In this document: in pieces, positions 9,686-19,739 of the stretch
How the letters are laid out: every line of letters starts with the position of its first letter
How positions within the stretch are numbered: position 1 is the stretch's first letter
NCBI RefSeq assembly: GCF_000718515.1
Contig: NZ_JNZS01000026.1
Coordinates: 5,087 to 69,086 of the forward strand
Origin: Micromonospora parva
GTDB taxonomy: Bacteria; Actinomycetota; Actinomycetes; Mycobacteriales; Micromonosporaceae
Direction: 5' to 3'
DNA length: 64,000 bases
Notes under the pieces: generated by a model
What the model saw: the letters and a program-made list of their open reading frames with translations, nothing else
Databases searched by the model: none
What the model was told of the DNA's origin: nothing
Position numbers and translations under genes: made by a program

Positions 9686-10023
9686 CGGTCCACTCCTTGG
9701 ATCAGCCCGGTGATGGAGGTCTGCACGGCGGCGAGGTCGTCGAGCAGCCGGCTCAGCATCGACTCGCCCTCGTCGCTGGTCCGGTAGAACTTGCGCGGCC
9801 GGCTCTCCGCGGTATTCCACTCGCTGGTCAGCAGCCCCTGGTCCTCCAGGCGGCGCAGCAGCGGGTAGAGCGTGTTGGCGTCGACCGGGAAGCCGTGGTC
9901 GGTGAGCCGTTGCAGCAGTGCGTAGCCGTAGTCCGGCCGGCGGAGCGCGACCAGGCTGGCCACCACGACGGTGCCTCGACGCAACTCCTGCAGGTGCGTC
10001 CGTAGAACATCCTCGCTAACCAT
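9682..10023 (-). CDS. PadR-family transcriptional regulator
   Basis: 113 residues, full length for a minimal PadR. The winged helix includes LRRPDYGYALLQRLTDHGFPVDANTLYPLLRRLEDQGLL and a basic wing ESRPRKFYRTS, with a short dimerisation helix at the end. It is translationally coupled to the HAAS membrane gene. An operator-like palindrome abuts its start codon, so it probably represses its own operon. Confidence 0.93.
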   Translation of the reverse strand: MVSEDVLRTHLQELRRGTVVVASLVALRRPDYGYALLQRLTDHGFPVDANTLYPLLRRLEDQGLLTSEWNTAESRPRKFYRTSDEGESMLSRLLDDLAAVQTSITGLIQGVDR

Positions 10024-10050
10024 GTGTCACACCATACTGTGTGCCACACA
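10023..10050 (-). promoter_or_regulatory. PadR operator over a probable leaderless promoter
   Basis: The inverted repeat TGTGTNNCAC-N8-GTGNNACACA begins at the A of the PadR start codon. On the minus strand the hexamer TATGGT (10036-10031) ends seven bases before the ATG, which would place the transcription start at or next to the ATG, that is, a leaderless mRNA. The palindrome covers this -10 element, so binding would block RNA polymerase. PadR autoregulation is known for the family; the site itself is inferred. Confidence 0.6.
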
Positions 10051-10153
10051 CTAATGTCTAGCCCGACATCATCGTGTCCGCCCAACCTCCGAATCGGGCC
10101 GAGCGGCGACGCGGGGCGCCGGTCGACACCGGACGCCCCGCGGGTGGGTCGAA

Positions 10154-10753
10154 TCAGCAGGACCCGCCCTGCCGGAAGTTCCGCTCGACGAAGCTGGCCG
10201 GGCCGACCTGGAAGTAGCCCACCCCCGGCCGGATCGGGTGCCCGGTGAACAACTCCACCCGCGACCCGACCCGCACCAGGTACGCCTCGGCGTCCCCCGC
10301 GTCGTTGCGGATCAGCGACCCCCGTCGGCCGTAGATCGCCTCCAACTCGGCGAACGACATGCCGACACCGGCGCCGGCGGGAGATCGCGGCGGGTTGGTG
10401 GCCGTACCCACCTCCACCAGGCGCCCGTCGCGGAAGGCCAGCAGGAGCACACCCGCCCAGGAACCGGTGGCTCCGGCGTGCACCACCGGGCCGCAGCCCG
10501 ACGCGGTCCAGTCGATGTGCCCGTTCGCGGTGAGCGCCGCCAGGCTGGCGCCGATGCGGTACACGCCGGCGCCACGCACGCTGAGCACCTGCGGGTGGCT
10601 GTGTCCGACGGCGGCGGCGAGCGGACCGCGCGCCGACGCGGGCGCGGTGCCGCCGACCGGGGGCGCGGCGGTCGCCGGACCGGCGACCGTCGCCGGGACG
10701 AGCGTGCCGAGCGCCAACGCGGCGGTGGTGAGGAGGATCGCGGGACGGTTCAT
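10154..10753 (-). CDS. Secreted protein of unknown function
   Basis: 199 residues. A clear Sec signal peptide (MNRPAILLTTAALALGTLVPATVAG) ends near ATAAPP. The mature part, from the segment VLSVRGAGVYRIGASLAAL onward, resembles small actinobacterial exported proteins, contains a Cys near the middle and another at the very C-terminus (RQGGSC), which could pair, and shows no catalytic motif. It is transcribed divergently from the kinase gene. The 133-bp gap holds a GGTTCG-N9-CGAACC inverted repeat at about 10810-10830 that may be an operator. Confidence 0.75.
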   Translation of the reverse strand: MNRPAILLTTAALALGTLVPATVAGPATAAPPVGGTAPASARGPLAAAVGHSHPQVLSVRGAGVYRIGASLAALTANGHIDWTASGCGPVVHAGATGSWAGVLLLAFRDGRLVEVGTATNPPRSPAGAGVGMSFAELEAIYGRRGSLIRNDAGDAEAYLVRVGSRVELFTGHPIRPGVGYFQVGPASFVERNFRQGGSC

Positions 10754-10886
10754 GACGGCTCCTTCGGTGCGGGGTCTCCTGCCCTGTTAGTCACCGCGCC
10801 CGGGCCAACGGTTCGTCGAGATCGCGAACCGCTCGGTCTACTGTGCAGAGAAACGCCGACCGACCGCGCTGGCCGGGGGTGAGACG

Positions 10887-12308
10887 GTGACGGCTCCACT
10901 GCGGATCGGGCCCTACGCCATCGAGCGACTGCTCGGCGTCGGTTCGTTCGCGACGGTCTGGCTGGGTTACGACCGGGCGCTCGACGCGCACGTGGCGATC
11001 AAGGTGCTGGCCGAGAACTGGAGCCACGACCTACGCGTCCGGGAACGCTTCCTCGACGAGGCCCGGTTGCTGCGCCGGTTGGAGCACGAGCGGCTGATCC
11101 GGGTGCACGCCCTGGGTGAACTGCCCGACGGTCGGCCGTACGCGGTCCTGGCCTGGGCGGACGGGGGCAGCCTGCGGGACCGGCTGGCCGCCGGCGAGAT
11201 CCCCGTGCCGGCGGCGTTGCGGCTGCTCGGCGAGGTCTGCGCCGGGGTCGCCGTGCTGCACCGGCACGGCGTCGTGCACCGCGATCTCACCCCCGGCAAC
11301 ATCCTGTTCCGCTGCGCCGGCCCCGACGGCGCGGAACAGGTGCTGATCGCCGACCTCGGTCTCGCCAAGGCGCTCGCCGCCGCCTCCGGGCTGACCGCCC
11401 GGGCCGGCACCCCGGGATACATGGCCCCCGAACAGGACGATCCAGGCGCGGTGGTCGACACCCGCGCCGACGTGTACGGGCTCGGCCGCCTCGGCATCCG
11501 GCTGCTGGCCGCCGACCCGACCGGAGCGAACCCGACCAGCCCCGATCCGCACCGGCGCACCCCGGGGCTCCGACTGCGGCACGACGTGCCCGCGGCGGTC
11601 GCGGCGGTGCTCGCCCAGGCCACCGCCCACCGCCCGGCCGACCGCTACCCCGACGCCGCCACCCTGCACGCCGCGTTGACCCGTGCGAGCGACCCGGCGC
11701 GGCTGACCATCGCGACCCGTCCCGTACCGCGGCAGCCGCCACCGCGACCGGGAGCCCGCCGCCGGTTGCGGCTGGCCGGGGCCACGATGGTGGCCGTCGT
11801 CGCGGTGGGCGCGGTGGGCGCCGAGTCGGGTGGCACCGGGTCGGCTCGGCCGGTCGGCGGCACGTACACGGCCGGGCCGCTGACCGTGGCGTTGCCGCCC
11901 GGCTGGTCCGCCACGGGTGCCACCTGGGCCGGTCAGTACGGTGCCGACGGCGAACCCGAACCAGCCCTGGTGATGTCGCCGCAACCCCGCCGGTGGGCCG
12001 TCGACCCTCGCCTGCCCGGCGCGTTCGTGGGCCTCTCCGCGAGCACGGCGGCACGCACCACGCCGGCCGGTTTCCTGGCCGAGCGGACGCACGGCGACTG
12101 CACGCCGGCACCGGCCCGGACCACCCGGCAGGCGGGCATCGAGTGGATCGTGGTGGCGTACCGCTGCGACCGGGACCGGCCGCAGATCATCGAGTCGGCC
12201 GCCCTGCACCCCGGCCGGGCCGCCCTGGTGTACGTGCAGCTCACCCCGCCAGCGCAGAGCGGACCCACCTTCGTGGACACCCTGCTCGCCGGGGTACGCC
12301 TGCGGTAG
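10887..12308 (+). CDS. Membrane Ser/Thr protein kinase (PASTA-less)
   Basis: 473 residues, GTG start after GGTGAG. The kinase domain (about 1-265) has a P-loop GVGSFATVW, the ATP lysine in HVAIKVL (K39), the catalytic loop HRDLTPGN (131-138) and DLG instead of DFG (156-158). The usual lysine of HRDLKPxN is threonine, which is uncommon though the Asp is intact. A membrane segment follows at about 290-312, then a ~160-residue extracytoplasmic domain beginning YTAGPLTVALPPGW. This type of outer domain is found in several actinobacterial kinases; its ligand is unknown. Confidence 0.88.
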   Translation: MTAPLRIGPYAIERLLGVGSFATVWLGYDRALDAHVAIKVLAENWSHDLRVRERFLDEARLLRRLEHERLIRVHALGELPDGRPYAVLAWADGGSLRDRLAAGEIPVPAALRLLGEVCAGVAVLHRHGVVHRDLTPGNILFRCAGPDGAEQVLIADLGLAKALAAASGLTARAGTPGYMAPEQDDPGAVVDTRADVYGLGRLGIRLLAADPTGANPTSPDPHRRTPGLRLRHDVPAAVAAVLAQATAHRPADRYPDAATLHAALTRASDPARLTIATRPVPRQPPPRPGARRRLRLAGATMVAVVAVGAVGAESGGTGSARPVGGTYTAGPLTVALPPGWSATGATWAGQYGADGEPEPALVMSPQPRRWAVDPRLPGAFVGLSASTAARTTPAGFLAERTHGDCTPAPARTTRQAGIEWIVVAYRCDRDRPQIIESAALHPGRAALVYVQLTPPAQSGPTFVDTLLAGVRLR

Positions 12309-12322
12309 GTGCCGAACGCGCC

Positions 12323-12868
12323 CTAGCGGACCACCACTGTGACGGTGTGCTCCCGGTCGTTTTTGGGGATCGTCACGGCGACGGTGCCGGGGCGGACGAA
12401 GCGGATGTCCACCACGCCCGCCTCGTACTGCTGGGAGACCAACTCCGGGCGGTCCACGGTGACGAGGCCCGGCCCGATGCCCTGGATCCGCAGCACCGCG
12501 CCGGTGGCGAAGCAGAGCGACTTCAGCAGCTCGATCTCGGTCTCGGCGAGCGGCAGGTCGTAGCGGACCGCGCCCAGACAGGCCGGCGTCGTGTCGGTCG
12601 GCGGGGGAGTCGTTCGGGGCGTACCCATGGTCCTGCTGGGGGTTGGCGGTGCGGCGGCCGGGCGCGTGCTGGTCGGCGGCGGTCGCGACGGCGACCCGGT
12701 GGGCGCGGGGATCGCCGTGCTCGCCGGGATCGGGGAGGGGGTCGGCGTCGAGCGGGTCGGGGCGGGCGGTTGGACGGGCAGCGGCGAGACGGCGTCGGTG
12801 CCGCAGGCGGCGACCCCCACCGTGGCCGTGAGGATCACGACGAGCCGGCGCAGCGATCGCGGGTTCAT
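12323..12868 (-). CDS. Lipoprotein encoded with a sigma factor
   Basis: 181 residues. The signal peptide MNPRSLRRLVVILTATVGVAACG has a lipobox (VAAC), so the mature protein should be lipid-anchored outside the membrane. A proline/threonine-rich linker of about 60 residues precedes a compact domain (LGAVRYDLPLAETEIELLKSLC to the end). Its ATG overlaps the sigma factor stop codon by ATGA. There is no anti-sigma zinc motif. A sensing or partner role for the sigma factor is only inferred from coupling. Confidence 0.8.
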   Translation of the reverse strand: MNPRSLRRLVVILTATVGVAACGTDAVSPLPVQPPAPTRSTPTPSPIPASTAIPAPTGSPSRPPPTSTRPAAAPPTPSRTMGTPRTTPPPTDTTPACLGAVRYDLPLAETEIELLKSLCFATGAVLRIQGIGPGLVTVDRPELVSQQYEAGVVDIRFVRPGTVAVTIPKNDREHTVTVVVR

Positions 12869-13404
12869 TCGGCGTCGAGTCGTTGGCGGACCTGCCGCCG
12901 GGCCAGGTGCAACCGGGACTTCACGGTGCCCACCGGCACGTCGAGCAGGGCGGCGATCTCCGGGTAGCTCAGCCCCAGGACGTCGCGCAGGGCGACCACC
13001 TCGGCGAGGTCGGGGTGGACCGCGTCGAAGGCGTCGAGCAGGTCGAGGCGGGTGCCCGCGATCACGCTGGTCCGCCGGGGGTCGGCCTGGTCGGGCAGCG
13101 GCACGCCGCCGGCCTCCAGTCGGCAGCGGCGGCGCAGCGTGCGGTACGTGGAGCGGGCCCGGTTGGCGGTCAGCCGGTGCAGCCAGGTGCGGAACGAGGA
13201 GCGCCCCTCGAACCGGGTGATGCTGCCGGCCAGCGCCAGCAGGGCGTCCTGGCAGGCTTCCTCGGCGTCCTCCCGGTTGGGCAGGAACCGGGCGCACAGC
13301 CGCAGCACCTCCGGGCGCACCGCGACCAGCAGGGCGTTCAGCGCGGCCGGGTCGCCGTGCGCGGCGGACCGGGCCAGCGCGTCGATGTCGTCCGCGTCGG
13401 GCAT
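12865..13404 (-). CDS. RNA polymerase sigma-70 family (ECF) sigma factor
   Basis: 179 residues from the ATG at 13404; the frame is open to 13485, so the start may be earlier. Region 2 is seen in VLRLCARFLPNREDAEEACQDALLALAGSITRFEGRSSFRTWLHRLTANRARSTYR and region 4 in DLAEVVALRDVLGLSYPEIAALLDVPVGTVKSRLHLARR. It lacks regions 1 and 3, as ECF sigma factors do. It is translationally coupled to the downstream lipoprotein; no anti-sigma factor of the zinc type is adjacent. Confidence 0.9.
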   Translation of the reverse strand: MPDADDIDALARSAAHGDPAALNALLVAVRPEVLRLCARFLPNREDAEEACQDALLALAGSITRFEGRSSFRTWLHRLTANRARSTYRTLRRRCRLEAGGVPLPDQADPRRTSVIAGTRLDLLDAFDAVHPDLAEVVALRDVLGLSYPEIAALLDVPVGTVKSRLHLARRQVRQRLDAE

Positions 13405-13520
13405 GCCGGGTGTCCAATGCTCGCCGGTGCCGATCCCCGGAGCGTACGACCGCCGCCGCCGTAGTGGCCCCGTACCGTCCGGCACCCGACGCGAACCGGC
13501 ACCCGACGCGAACCGGCGCC

Positions 13521-14141
13521 CTACTCGAAGCGGGACACGTCCCCGGCGCCCCGGCGCAGAATCTCCGGCTCGGGCCCGGACAGGTCGATCACCGTCGTCG
13601 GCTCCATGCCGCAGTCGCCGGCGTCGAGCACCGCGTCGAGCTGGTGGTCGAGCCGTTCCTTGATCTCCCAGCCCTGCGTCATCGGCTCCTCGTCGCCGGG
13701 CAGGACCAGCGTGCTGGACACCAGCGGCTCGGCCAGCTCGGCCAGCAGCGCCTGGGTGACGACGTGCCTTGGCACCCGCACGCCGACGGTTCGCTTCTTC
13801 GGGTGCAGCATCCGGCGGGGCACCTCGCGGGTGGCCGGCAGGATGAACGTGTAGCTGCCCGGGGTGGACGCCTTCACCAGCCGGAAGACCGAGTTGCTGA
13901 TCTGCACGAACTGGCCGAGCTGCGCGAAGTCGTGGCAGACCAGGGTGAAGTGGTGCCGGTCGTCGAGGTGCCGGATCTGCCGGATGCGGTCGAGTCCGTC
14001 CTGGTTGCCCAGCTGGATGCCGAGCGCGTAGCAGGAGTCGGTCGGGTAGGCCACCAGCCCACCGCCGCGGATCAGGTCGGCGACCTGGCCGATGACCCGG
14101 GGCTGCGGGTTCTCCGGGTGCACGTCGTAGTACCTCGCCAT
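13521..14141 (-). CDS. Sua5/YciO/YrdC family protein (YciO type)
   Basis: 206 residues, a single YrdC-like domain. The motifs are GGGLVAYPTDSCYALGIQLG near the start, SYTFILPATREVPRRMLHPKKRTVGVRVP in the middle and EPLVSSTLVLPGDEEP. Sua5/TsaC members make threonylcarbamoyl-AMP for tRNA t6A. This sequence resembles the YciO branch, whose exact cellular role is less settled, so I give no gene symbol. It is divergent from dnaE with a 145-bp gap. Confidence 0.88.
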   Translation of the reverse strand: MARYYDVHPENPQPRVIGQVADLIRGGGLVAYPTDSCYALGIQLGNQDGLDRIRQIRHLDDRHHFTLVCHDFAQLGQFVQISNSVFRLVKASTPGSYTFILPATREVPRRMLHPKKRTVGVRVPRHVVTQALLAELAEPLVSSTLVLPGDEEPMTQGWEIKERLDHQLDAVLDAGDCGMEPTTVIDLSGPEPEILRRGAGDVSRFE

Positions 14142-14286
14142 CCTGGAGAGCCTAGGCCCATCCGGGGACGATCAGGAGACGAGGGCCACCCTCGGCGCGG
14201 ACGGTGGAGCCGCCGAGATCACCTCGGTAGGGTAGGTCCCGGTCGGCTCCGACCAACAAGATCCACACCGCCGGGGGGCGCCACGC

Positions 14287-17200
14287 ATGGCTGATTCGTT
14301 CGCGCATCTGCACGTGCACACCGAGTACTCGATGCTCGACGGAGCGGCCCGACTGAAGGACCTGTTCGCCGAGGCCAAGCGGCTGGGCATGCCCGCTGTG
14401 GCGATCACCGACCACGGCAACATGCACGGCGCGAACGACTTCTACAACCAGGCGATGGCCGCCGGGATCACCCCGATCCTGGGCGTCGAGGCGTACGTGG
14501 CGCCGGAGTCGCGCTACCACAAGGCGCGGGTCAAGTGGGGTCGCCCGGAGCAGAAGAGCGACGACATCTCCGGTAACGGCGCGATCACCCACAAGACGAT
14601 GTGGGCGAAGAACGCGCAGGGCCTGAAGAACCTCTTCACCCTCAACTCGCGCGCCTCCATGGAGGGGCACTACGTCAAGTGGCCCCGGATGGACATGGAG
14701 CTGATCGCCGAGCACGCCGAGGGGATCATGGCCACCACCGGCTGCCCGTCCGGCGCGGTGCAGACCCGGCTGCGGCTGGGTCAGTTCGACGAGGCGCTCA
14801 AGGTCGCCGCCAGCTACCAGGACATCTTCGGCAAGGAGAACTACTTCCTGGAGATCATGGATCACGGCCTCTCCATCGAGAGCCGGGTCCGCGAGGGGCT
14901 CACCGAGATCGCCCGCAAGCTGGACATCCCGCCGGTGGTCACCAACGACTCGCACTACACCCACGAGGCCCAGGCCACCGCCCACGACGTGCTGCTCTGC
15001 GTGCAGACCGGCAGCAACATCGACGACCCCAACCGGTTCCGGTTCGAGGGCGGCGGCTACTTCATCAAGAGTGCCGACCAGATGCGCGCCGTGGACTCGT
15101 CCGAGCTGTGGCAGGAGGGCTGCCGCAACACCCTGCTGGTCGCCGAGAAGGTCGACCCGAAGGGCATGTTCGAGTTCCACAACCTGATGCCGCGCTTCCC
15201 GGTGCCCGAGGGTGAGACCGAGGAGTCCTGGTTCCGCAAGGAGACCTTCGCCGGCCTGGGCCGCCGCTACCCGAACGGCATCCCGGAGGGGCACGTCGTC
15301 CAGGCGGAGTACGAGCTGGGCGTCATCAACCAGATGGGCTTCCCGTCCTACTTCCTCGTGGTCGCCGACTTCATCCAGTGGGCGAAGAACCAGGGCATCG
15401 CGGTGGGTCCGGGCCGTGGTTCGGCCGCCGGCTCGCTCGTGGCGTACGCACTGGGCATCACCGACCTGGACCCGATCCAGCACGGCCTGATCTTCGAGCG
15501 GTTCCTGAACCCCGAGCGGGTCTCGATGCCGGATGTCGACATCGACTTCGACGAGCGCCGGCGCGGTGAGGTGATCAAGTACGTCACCGACAAGTGGGGC
15601 GAGGACAAGGTCGCCCAGATCGCGACCTTCGGCACGATCAAGGCGAAGGCCGCGATCAAGGACTCGGCCCGGGTCCTCGGCTTCCCGTACGCGGTCGGCG
15701 ACCGGATCACCAAGGCCATGCCGCCGGCGGTGATGGGCAAGGACATCCCGCTCACCGGCATCTTCGACAACAAGCACCCCCGCTACGCCGAGGCGGGCGA
15801 GATCCGCGGCCTGTACGACTCCGACCCGGACGTCCGCAAGGTGATCGACACCGCCAAGGGCATCGAGGGGCTGATCCGGCAGACCGGTGTGCACGCCGCC
15901 GGCGTCATCATGTCCGCCGAGCCGATCATCGAGCACATCCCGTTGATGCGCCGCGACGCCGACGGGGCGATCATCACGCAGTTCGACTACCCGACCTGCG
16001 AGTCGCTCGGGCTGCTGAAGATGGACTTCCTCGGCCTGCGCAACCTGACGATCATCGACGACGCGGTCAAGAACATCGAGCTGAACCACGGTCTCAAGCT
16101 CGACCTGCTGGCCCTGCCGCTGGACGACAAGGCCGCGTACGAGCTGCTGGCCCGCGGTGACACCCTCGGCGTGTTCCAGCTCGACGGTGGGCCGATGCGG
16201 TCGCTGCTGCGGTTGATGAAACCGGACAACTTCGAGGACATCTCCGCCGTCCTGGCCCTGTACCGGCCCGGCCCGATGGGTGTCGACTCGCACACCAACT
16301 ACGCGCTGCGCAAGAACGGCCTGCAGGAGATCACCCCGATCCACCCGGAGCTGGAGGAGCCGCTGCGGGAGATCCTGGCGCCCACCCACGGCCTGATCGT
16401 CTACCAGGAGCAGGTGCAGCGGGCCGCGCAGATCCTCGCCGGTTACAGCCTCGGTCAGGCGGACCTGCTGCGCCGGGCGATGGGTAAGAAGAAGAAGGAA
16501 ATCCTCGACAAGGAGTTCATCCCGTTCCGGGACGGCTGCCGCGAGCGCGGTTACTCCGACGAGGCGATCCAGGCGGTGTGGGACGTCCTGGTCCCGTTCG
16601 CCGGGTACGCCTTCAACAAGGCGCACTCCGCCGCGTACGGGCTGGTCTCCTACTGGACCGCGTACCTGAAGGCGCACTACCCGGCCGAGTACATGGCCGG
16701 GCTGCTGACCAGCGTCGGCGACGACAAGGACAAGATGGCGCTCTACCTGGCCGAGTGTCGCCGGATGCGCATCCAGGTGCTGCCACCGGACGTGAACACC
16801 TCGGCCGGGCCGTTCACCCCGGTCGGCAAGGACATCCGCTTCGGCCTGGCCGCCGTGCGCAACGTCGGGGCGAACGTGGTCGCCTCGATCATGCGCTGCC
16901 GGGAGGAGAAGGGCGACTACACCGACTTCTACGACTTCCTGTCCAAGGTGGACGCGGTGGTCTGCAACAAGAAGACCATCGAATCGCTGATCAAGGCGGG
17001 CGCGTTCGACTCGATGGACCACCCCCGCAAGGGGCTGCTCGCGGTGCACGCCGACGCGATCGACGCGTACGCCGACGTCAAGCGCAAGGAGGCCGTCGGC
17101 CAGTACGACCTGTTCGGCGCCGGCTTCGGTGACGCCGACACCGGCAGCACCACAGTGATGCCGACCATCGGTGACAGCGAGTGGGACAAGCGCGACAAGC

Positions 17201-17817
17201 TGGCCTTCGAACGGGAGATGCTCGGCCTGTACGTCTCCGACCACCCGCTGTTCGGTTTGGAGCACATTCTCAACGCGGCGGCCGACACCACCATCGCCTC
17301 GCTGGCCGAGGAGGGCGGGGTGCCCGACGGGGCGGTCGTCACCCTCGCCGGCATTCTCTCCGGGGTGCAGCGCCGGGTCACCAAGCAGGGCCGGGCCTGG
17401 GCGTCGGCCACCCTGGAGGACCTGGCCGGCGGGGTGGAGACGCTGTTCTTCCCCAACACCTACGAGGTGATCGGGCAGTACATCGCCGAGGACGCCATCG
17501 TGGTGGTCAAGGGTCGGGTGGACCGCCGCGACGACACCCCACGGATCATGGCGATGGACATGTCCATGCCGGACGTCAGCACCAGCGCCACCAACAAGCC
17601 GGTCACCCTCACCATCCCGGTGCACCGGTGCACACCACCGCTGGTGGAGAAACTCAAGGAGACCCTGGTGCTGCACCCGGGCGACACCGAGGTGCACGTC
17701 AAGCTGCAGAACGGCGGGCGTACCACCACCCTGCGGCTGGGGCCGTTCCGGGTGGCGCCGACGACCGCCCTGATGGGTGACCTGAAGAGCGTCCTCGGCC
17801 CGGCCAACGTGAGCTGA
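14287..17817 (+). CDS. dnaE: DNA polymerase III subunit alpha
   Basis: 1176 residues, the usual size of actinobacterial DnaE1. An N-terminal PHP domain starts [16 protein letters not shown] and contains [10 protein letters not shown]. The polymerase active site has [23 protein letters not shown] and [17 protein letters not shown] with its aspartates. The fingers ([11 protein letters not shown]), helix-hairpin-helix region and an OB fold ([25 protein letters not shown]) follow. ATG 14287 is preceded by a GGGGGG tract. It is the replicative chromosomal polymerase and an essential gene, transcribed alone, with a bidirectional terminator after it. Confidence 0.98.
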   Translation: MADSFAHLHVHTEYSMLDGAARLKDLFAEAKRLGMPAVAITDHGNMHGANDFYNQAMAAGITPILGVEAYVAPESRYHKARVKWGRPEQKSDDISGNGAITHKTMWAKNAQGLKNLFTLNSRASMEGHYVKWPRMDMELIAEHAEGIMATTGCPSGAVQTRLRLGQFDEALKVAASYQDIFGKENYFLEIMDHGLSIESRVREGLTEIARKLDIPPVVTNDSHYTHEAQATAHDVLLCVQTGSNIDDPNRFRFEGGGYFIKSADQMRAVDSSELWQEGCRNTLLVAEKVDPKGMFEFHNLMPRFPVPEGETEESWFRKETFAGLGRRYPNGIPEGHVVQAEYELGVINQMGFPSYFLVVADFIQWAKNQGIAVGPGRGSAAGSLVAYALGITDLDPIQHGLIFERFLNPERVSMPDVDIDFDERRRGEVIKYVTDKWGEDKVAQIATFGTIKAKAAIKDSARVLGFPYAVGDRITKAMPPAVMGKDIPLTGIFDNKHPRYAEAGEIRGLYDSDPDVRKVIDTAKGIEGLIRQTGVHAAGVIMSAEPIIEHIPLMRRDADGAIITQFDYPTCESLGLLKMDFLGLRNLTIIDDAVKNIELNHGLKLDLLALPLDDKAAYELLARGDTLGVFQLDGGPMRSLLRLMKPDNFEDISAVLALYRPGPMGVDSHTNYALRKNGLQEITPIHPELEEPLREILAPTHGLIVYQEQVQRAAQILAGYSLGQADLLRRAMGKKKKEILDKEFIPFRDGCRERGYSDEAIQAVWDVLVPFAGYAFNKAHSAAYGLVSYWTAYLKAHYPAEYMAGLLTSVGDDKDKMALYLAECRRMRIQVLPPDVNTSAGPFTPVGKDIRFGLAAVRNVGANVVASIMRCREEKGDYTDFYDFLSKVDAVVCNKKTIESLIKAGAFDSMDHPRKGLLAVHADAIDAYADVKRKEAVGQYDLFGAGFGDADTGSTTVMPTIGDSEWDKRDKLAFEREMLGLYVSDHPLFGLEHILNAAADTTIASLAEEGGVPDGAVVTLAGILSGVQRRVTKQGRAWASATLEDLAGGVETLFFPNTYEVIGQYIAEDAIVVVKGRVDRRDDTPRIMAMDMSMPDVSTSATNKPVTLTIPVHRCTPPLVEKLKETLVLHPGDTEVHVKLQNGGRTTTLRLGPFRVAPTTALMGDLKSVLGPANVS

Positions 17818-17850
17818 GCGGGCCGGCCCGTCGGCGTGAGCTGACCGGGG

Positions 17851-17888
17851 CCTCGGCCCGGCCGGGCGTTCGTCCGACCGGGCCGAGG
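17851..17888. terminator. Bidirectional hairpin between dnaE and the ABC-F gene
   Basis: A perfect 11-bp stem, CCTCGGCCCGG paired with CCGGGCCGAGG, with a 16-nt loop lies between two convergent genes. There is no T-tract on either side, as usual for high-GC actinobacteria. Confidence 0.6.
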
Positions 17889-17900
17889 ACACCGCCGGGC

Positions 17901-19538
17901 TCAGCCCCGGTCGGGGGCGCTGATCTCCCGCAGTTGGCCGTCGGCCAGCCGCAACCAGCGCTGCACGCCGATCTCCGCGAGGAACCGTTCGTCGTGGCTG
18001 ACCACCACGAACGCCCCCTGGTACGCGGCGAGCGCGCTCTCCAACTGACCGACGCTGACCAGGTCCAGGTTGTTCGTCGGTTCGTCGAGCAGCAGCAGTT
18101 GCGGTGCCGGTTCGGCGCAGAGCACACAGGCGAGGGTGGCGCGTAGCCGCTCGCCACCGGAGAGCACCCCGACGGGCAGGTTGACCCGGGCGCCCCGGAA
18201 CAGAAACCGGGCGAGCAGGTTCATCCGCCTGGCGTCCGGCAGGCTCGGCGCGTACGCGGCGAAGTTCTCCGCCACCGTACGGTCGAGGTCCAGCAGGTCC
18301 AGCCGCTGCGACAGGTACGCGATCCGCCCGTCGGCCCGCTTGATGTCGCCGCCGGCCGGCTCCAGGTCGCCGGTGACCAGGCGCAGCAGGGTGGACTTGC
18401 CGACGCCGTTCGCCCCGGTGAGCGCGATCCGTTCCGGCCCCCGGATCACCAGGTCCGCGCCGTCGCCGCCGAACAGGTCCCGGTCGTCGAAGCGGGCCCG
18501 CATCCCCTGGCCGGAGAAGACCGTGCGCCCGCCCGGGACGCTGGTGTCCGGCAGATCGACGGTGATCCGGTCCTCGTCGCGTACCGCCCGCCCCGCCTCG
18601 TCGAGTCGGGCCTTGGCCTGCCCGAGCCGGCCGGCGTGCGTCTCCTGCGCCCTGCCCGCCGACTCCTGCGCGCTGCGCTTGAGACCGCCGGCCACGATCC
18701 GGGCCAGACCGGCGTTCTTCAGGTTCTTGGCGGCGTTGCTGGCCCGCCGGTCGGCGCGCTCCCGGGCCTGCTGCATCTCCCGCTTCTCCCGCTTGACCTC
18801 CTGCTCGGCGTTGCGCAGGTTGCTCTCGGCGACCTCCCGCGCCGCCTGCACCGCCTCGGTGTAGGCGGTGAAGTTGCCCCCGTACCAGCGGATCTCGCCC
18901 CGGTCCAGCTCGGCGATGCGGTCCATCCGGTCCAGCAGTTCCCGGTCGTGGCTGACCAGCAGCAGACACCCGGACCAGCCGGTGAGCACGTCGTAGAGCT
19001 TGTGCCGGGCGTCCAGGTCCAGGTTGTTCGTCGGCTCGTCGAGCAGCAGCACGTTCGGGCGGCGCAGCAGTTGCGCCGCCAGGCCGAGGGAGACCACCTG
19101 ACCGCCGCTGAGGGTGTGCAGCCGCCGGTCGAGCGACAGTTCACCCAGGCCGAGCCGGTCCAACTCCGAGCGGGTGCGCTCCTCGATGTCCCAGTCGTCG
19201 CCGATGGTGGCGAAGTGTTCCTCGCTCGCGTCGCCGGCCTCGATGGCGTGCAACGCCGCGACCCGCTCGGCCACGCCCAGCACCTGCGCCACGCTCAGGT
19301 CACCGGCCAGGGGCAGCGTCTGCGGGAGGTAGCCGAGCAGGCCGTCGACGGTGACGCTGCCACCGCTGGGCCGCAGCTCCCCGGCGATCAGCCGCAGCAG
19401 GGTGCTCTTGCCGGCGCCGTTGGGCGCGACCAGGCCGGTGCGACCGCCCGGCACCGTGAAGGACAGGTCCGAGAAGACCGGGGTGTCGTCCGGCCACGAG
19501 AAGGACAGATTCGAGCAGACGATGAAGGCATCAGACAT
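17901..19538 (-). CDS. ABC-F family ATPase (ribosome-protection type)
   Basis: 545 residues with two ATPase domains and no membrane segment. Domain 1 has APNGAGKSTLLRL, LSGGQVVSLGLA and LLLDEPTNNLDLD; domain 2 has GANGVGKSTLLRL, LSGGERLRATLA and LLLDEPTNNLDL. Between them is a long charged inter-domain linker of about 80 residues, rich in Arg/Lys/Glu (EVKREKREMQQARERADRRASN), the part that reaches the ribosome exit site in antibiotic-resistance ABC-F proteins. Length and linker resemble actinobacterial macrolide/lincosamide-type factors. The drug specificity cannot be read. The leader (19565-19699) carries a short upstream ORF and competing hairpins. Confidence 0.9.
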   Translation of the reverse strand: MSDAFIVCSNLSFSWPDDTPVFSDLSFTVPGGRTGLVAPNGAGKSTLLRLIAGELRPSGGSVTVDGLLGYLPQTLPLAGDLSVAQVLGVAERVAALHAIEAGDASEEHFATIGDDWDIEERTRSELDRLGLGELSLDRRLHTLSGGQVVSLGLAAQLLRRPNVLLLDEPTNNLDLDARHKLYDVLTGWSGCLLLVSHDRELLDRMDRIAELDRGEIRWYGGNFTAYTEAVQAAREVAESNLRNAEQEVKREKREMQQARERADRRASNAAKNLKNAGLARIVAGGLKRSAQESAGRAQETHAGRLGQAKARLDEAGRAVRDEDRITVDLPDTSVPGGRTVFSGQGMRARFDDRDLFGGDGADLVIRGPERIALTGANGVGKSTLLRLVTGDLEPAGGDIKRADGRIAYLSQRLDLLDLDRTVAENFAAYAPSLPDARRMNLLARFLFRGARVNLPVGVLSGGERLRATLACVLCAEPAPQLLLLDEPTNNLDLVSVGQLESALAAYQGAFVVVSHDERFLAEIGVQRWLRLADGQLREISAPDRG

Positions 19539-19564
19539 GGCGAGTGACCTCAGAGGGTGGGCTG

Positions 19565-19655
19565 GGCGTGCGTAAGCCGCCCGACGACGAACGGGAACGG
19601 TGGAACGACGTCATGGCCATCGCGGCTGCGCCTTACGCGCGCCGAACCGATGGCC
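19565..19655 (-). promoter_or_regulatory. Mutually exclusive RNA hairpins in the ABC-F leader
   Basis: Stem A pairs 19648-19655 with 19615-19622 (8 perfect bp, GGCCATCG/CGATGGCC). Stem B pairs 19628-19643 with 19565-19580 (14 of 16 positions, core GCGTAAG/CTTACGC). The distal arm of stem B lies inside the loop of stem A, so the two stems exclude each other. Stem B ends about 14 bases before the ribosome site of the ABC-F gene. This is the geometry of ribosome-mediated attenuation, with the upstream ORF ending 15 bases before stem A. Function is inferred. Confidence 0.55.
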
Positions 19656-19669
19656 GAACACATCCGGTC

Positions 19670-19699
19670 TCACCCGGAGATGTCGTCGTCACCCGCCAT
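19670..19699 (-). CDS. Nine-residue leader peptide upstream of the ABC-F gene
   Basis: ATG at 19699 reads MAGDDDISG and stops with TGA at 19670-19672. AGGGAGA (19706-19712) is six bases upstream, a good ribosome site. It lies in the untranslated leader of the ABC-F gene. Short leader ORFs that stall ribosomes in the presence of a drug control many resistance genes of this family; whether this peptide stalls ribosomes is untested. Confidence 0.55.
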   Translation of the reverse strand: MAGDDDISG

Positions 19700-19739
19700 G
19701 TCTGGTCTCCCTGGTCGTACCACTGACCCAACGCCGCCG

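Noticed and set aside
14152..18969. Open frame of 1605 codons on the minus strand opposite dnaE
   Set aside because: It is a shadow of high GC at third codon positions in dnaE: the peptide is composed of repeated Gly/Arg/Val/Asp/His blocks without domains, and its upstream end is another frame of the ABC-F gene.
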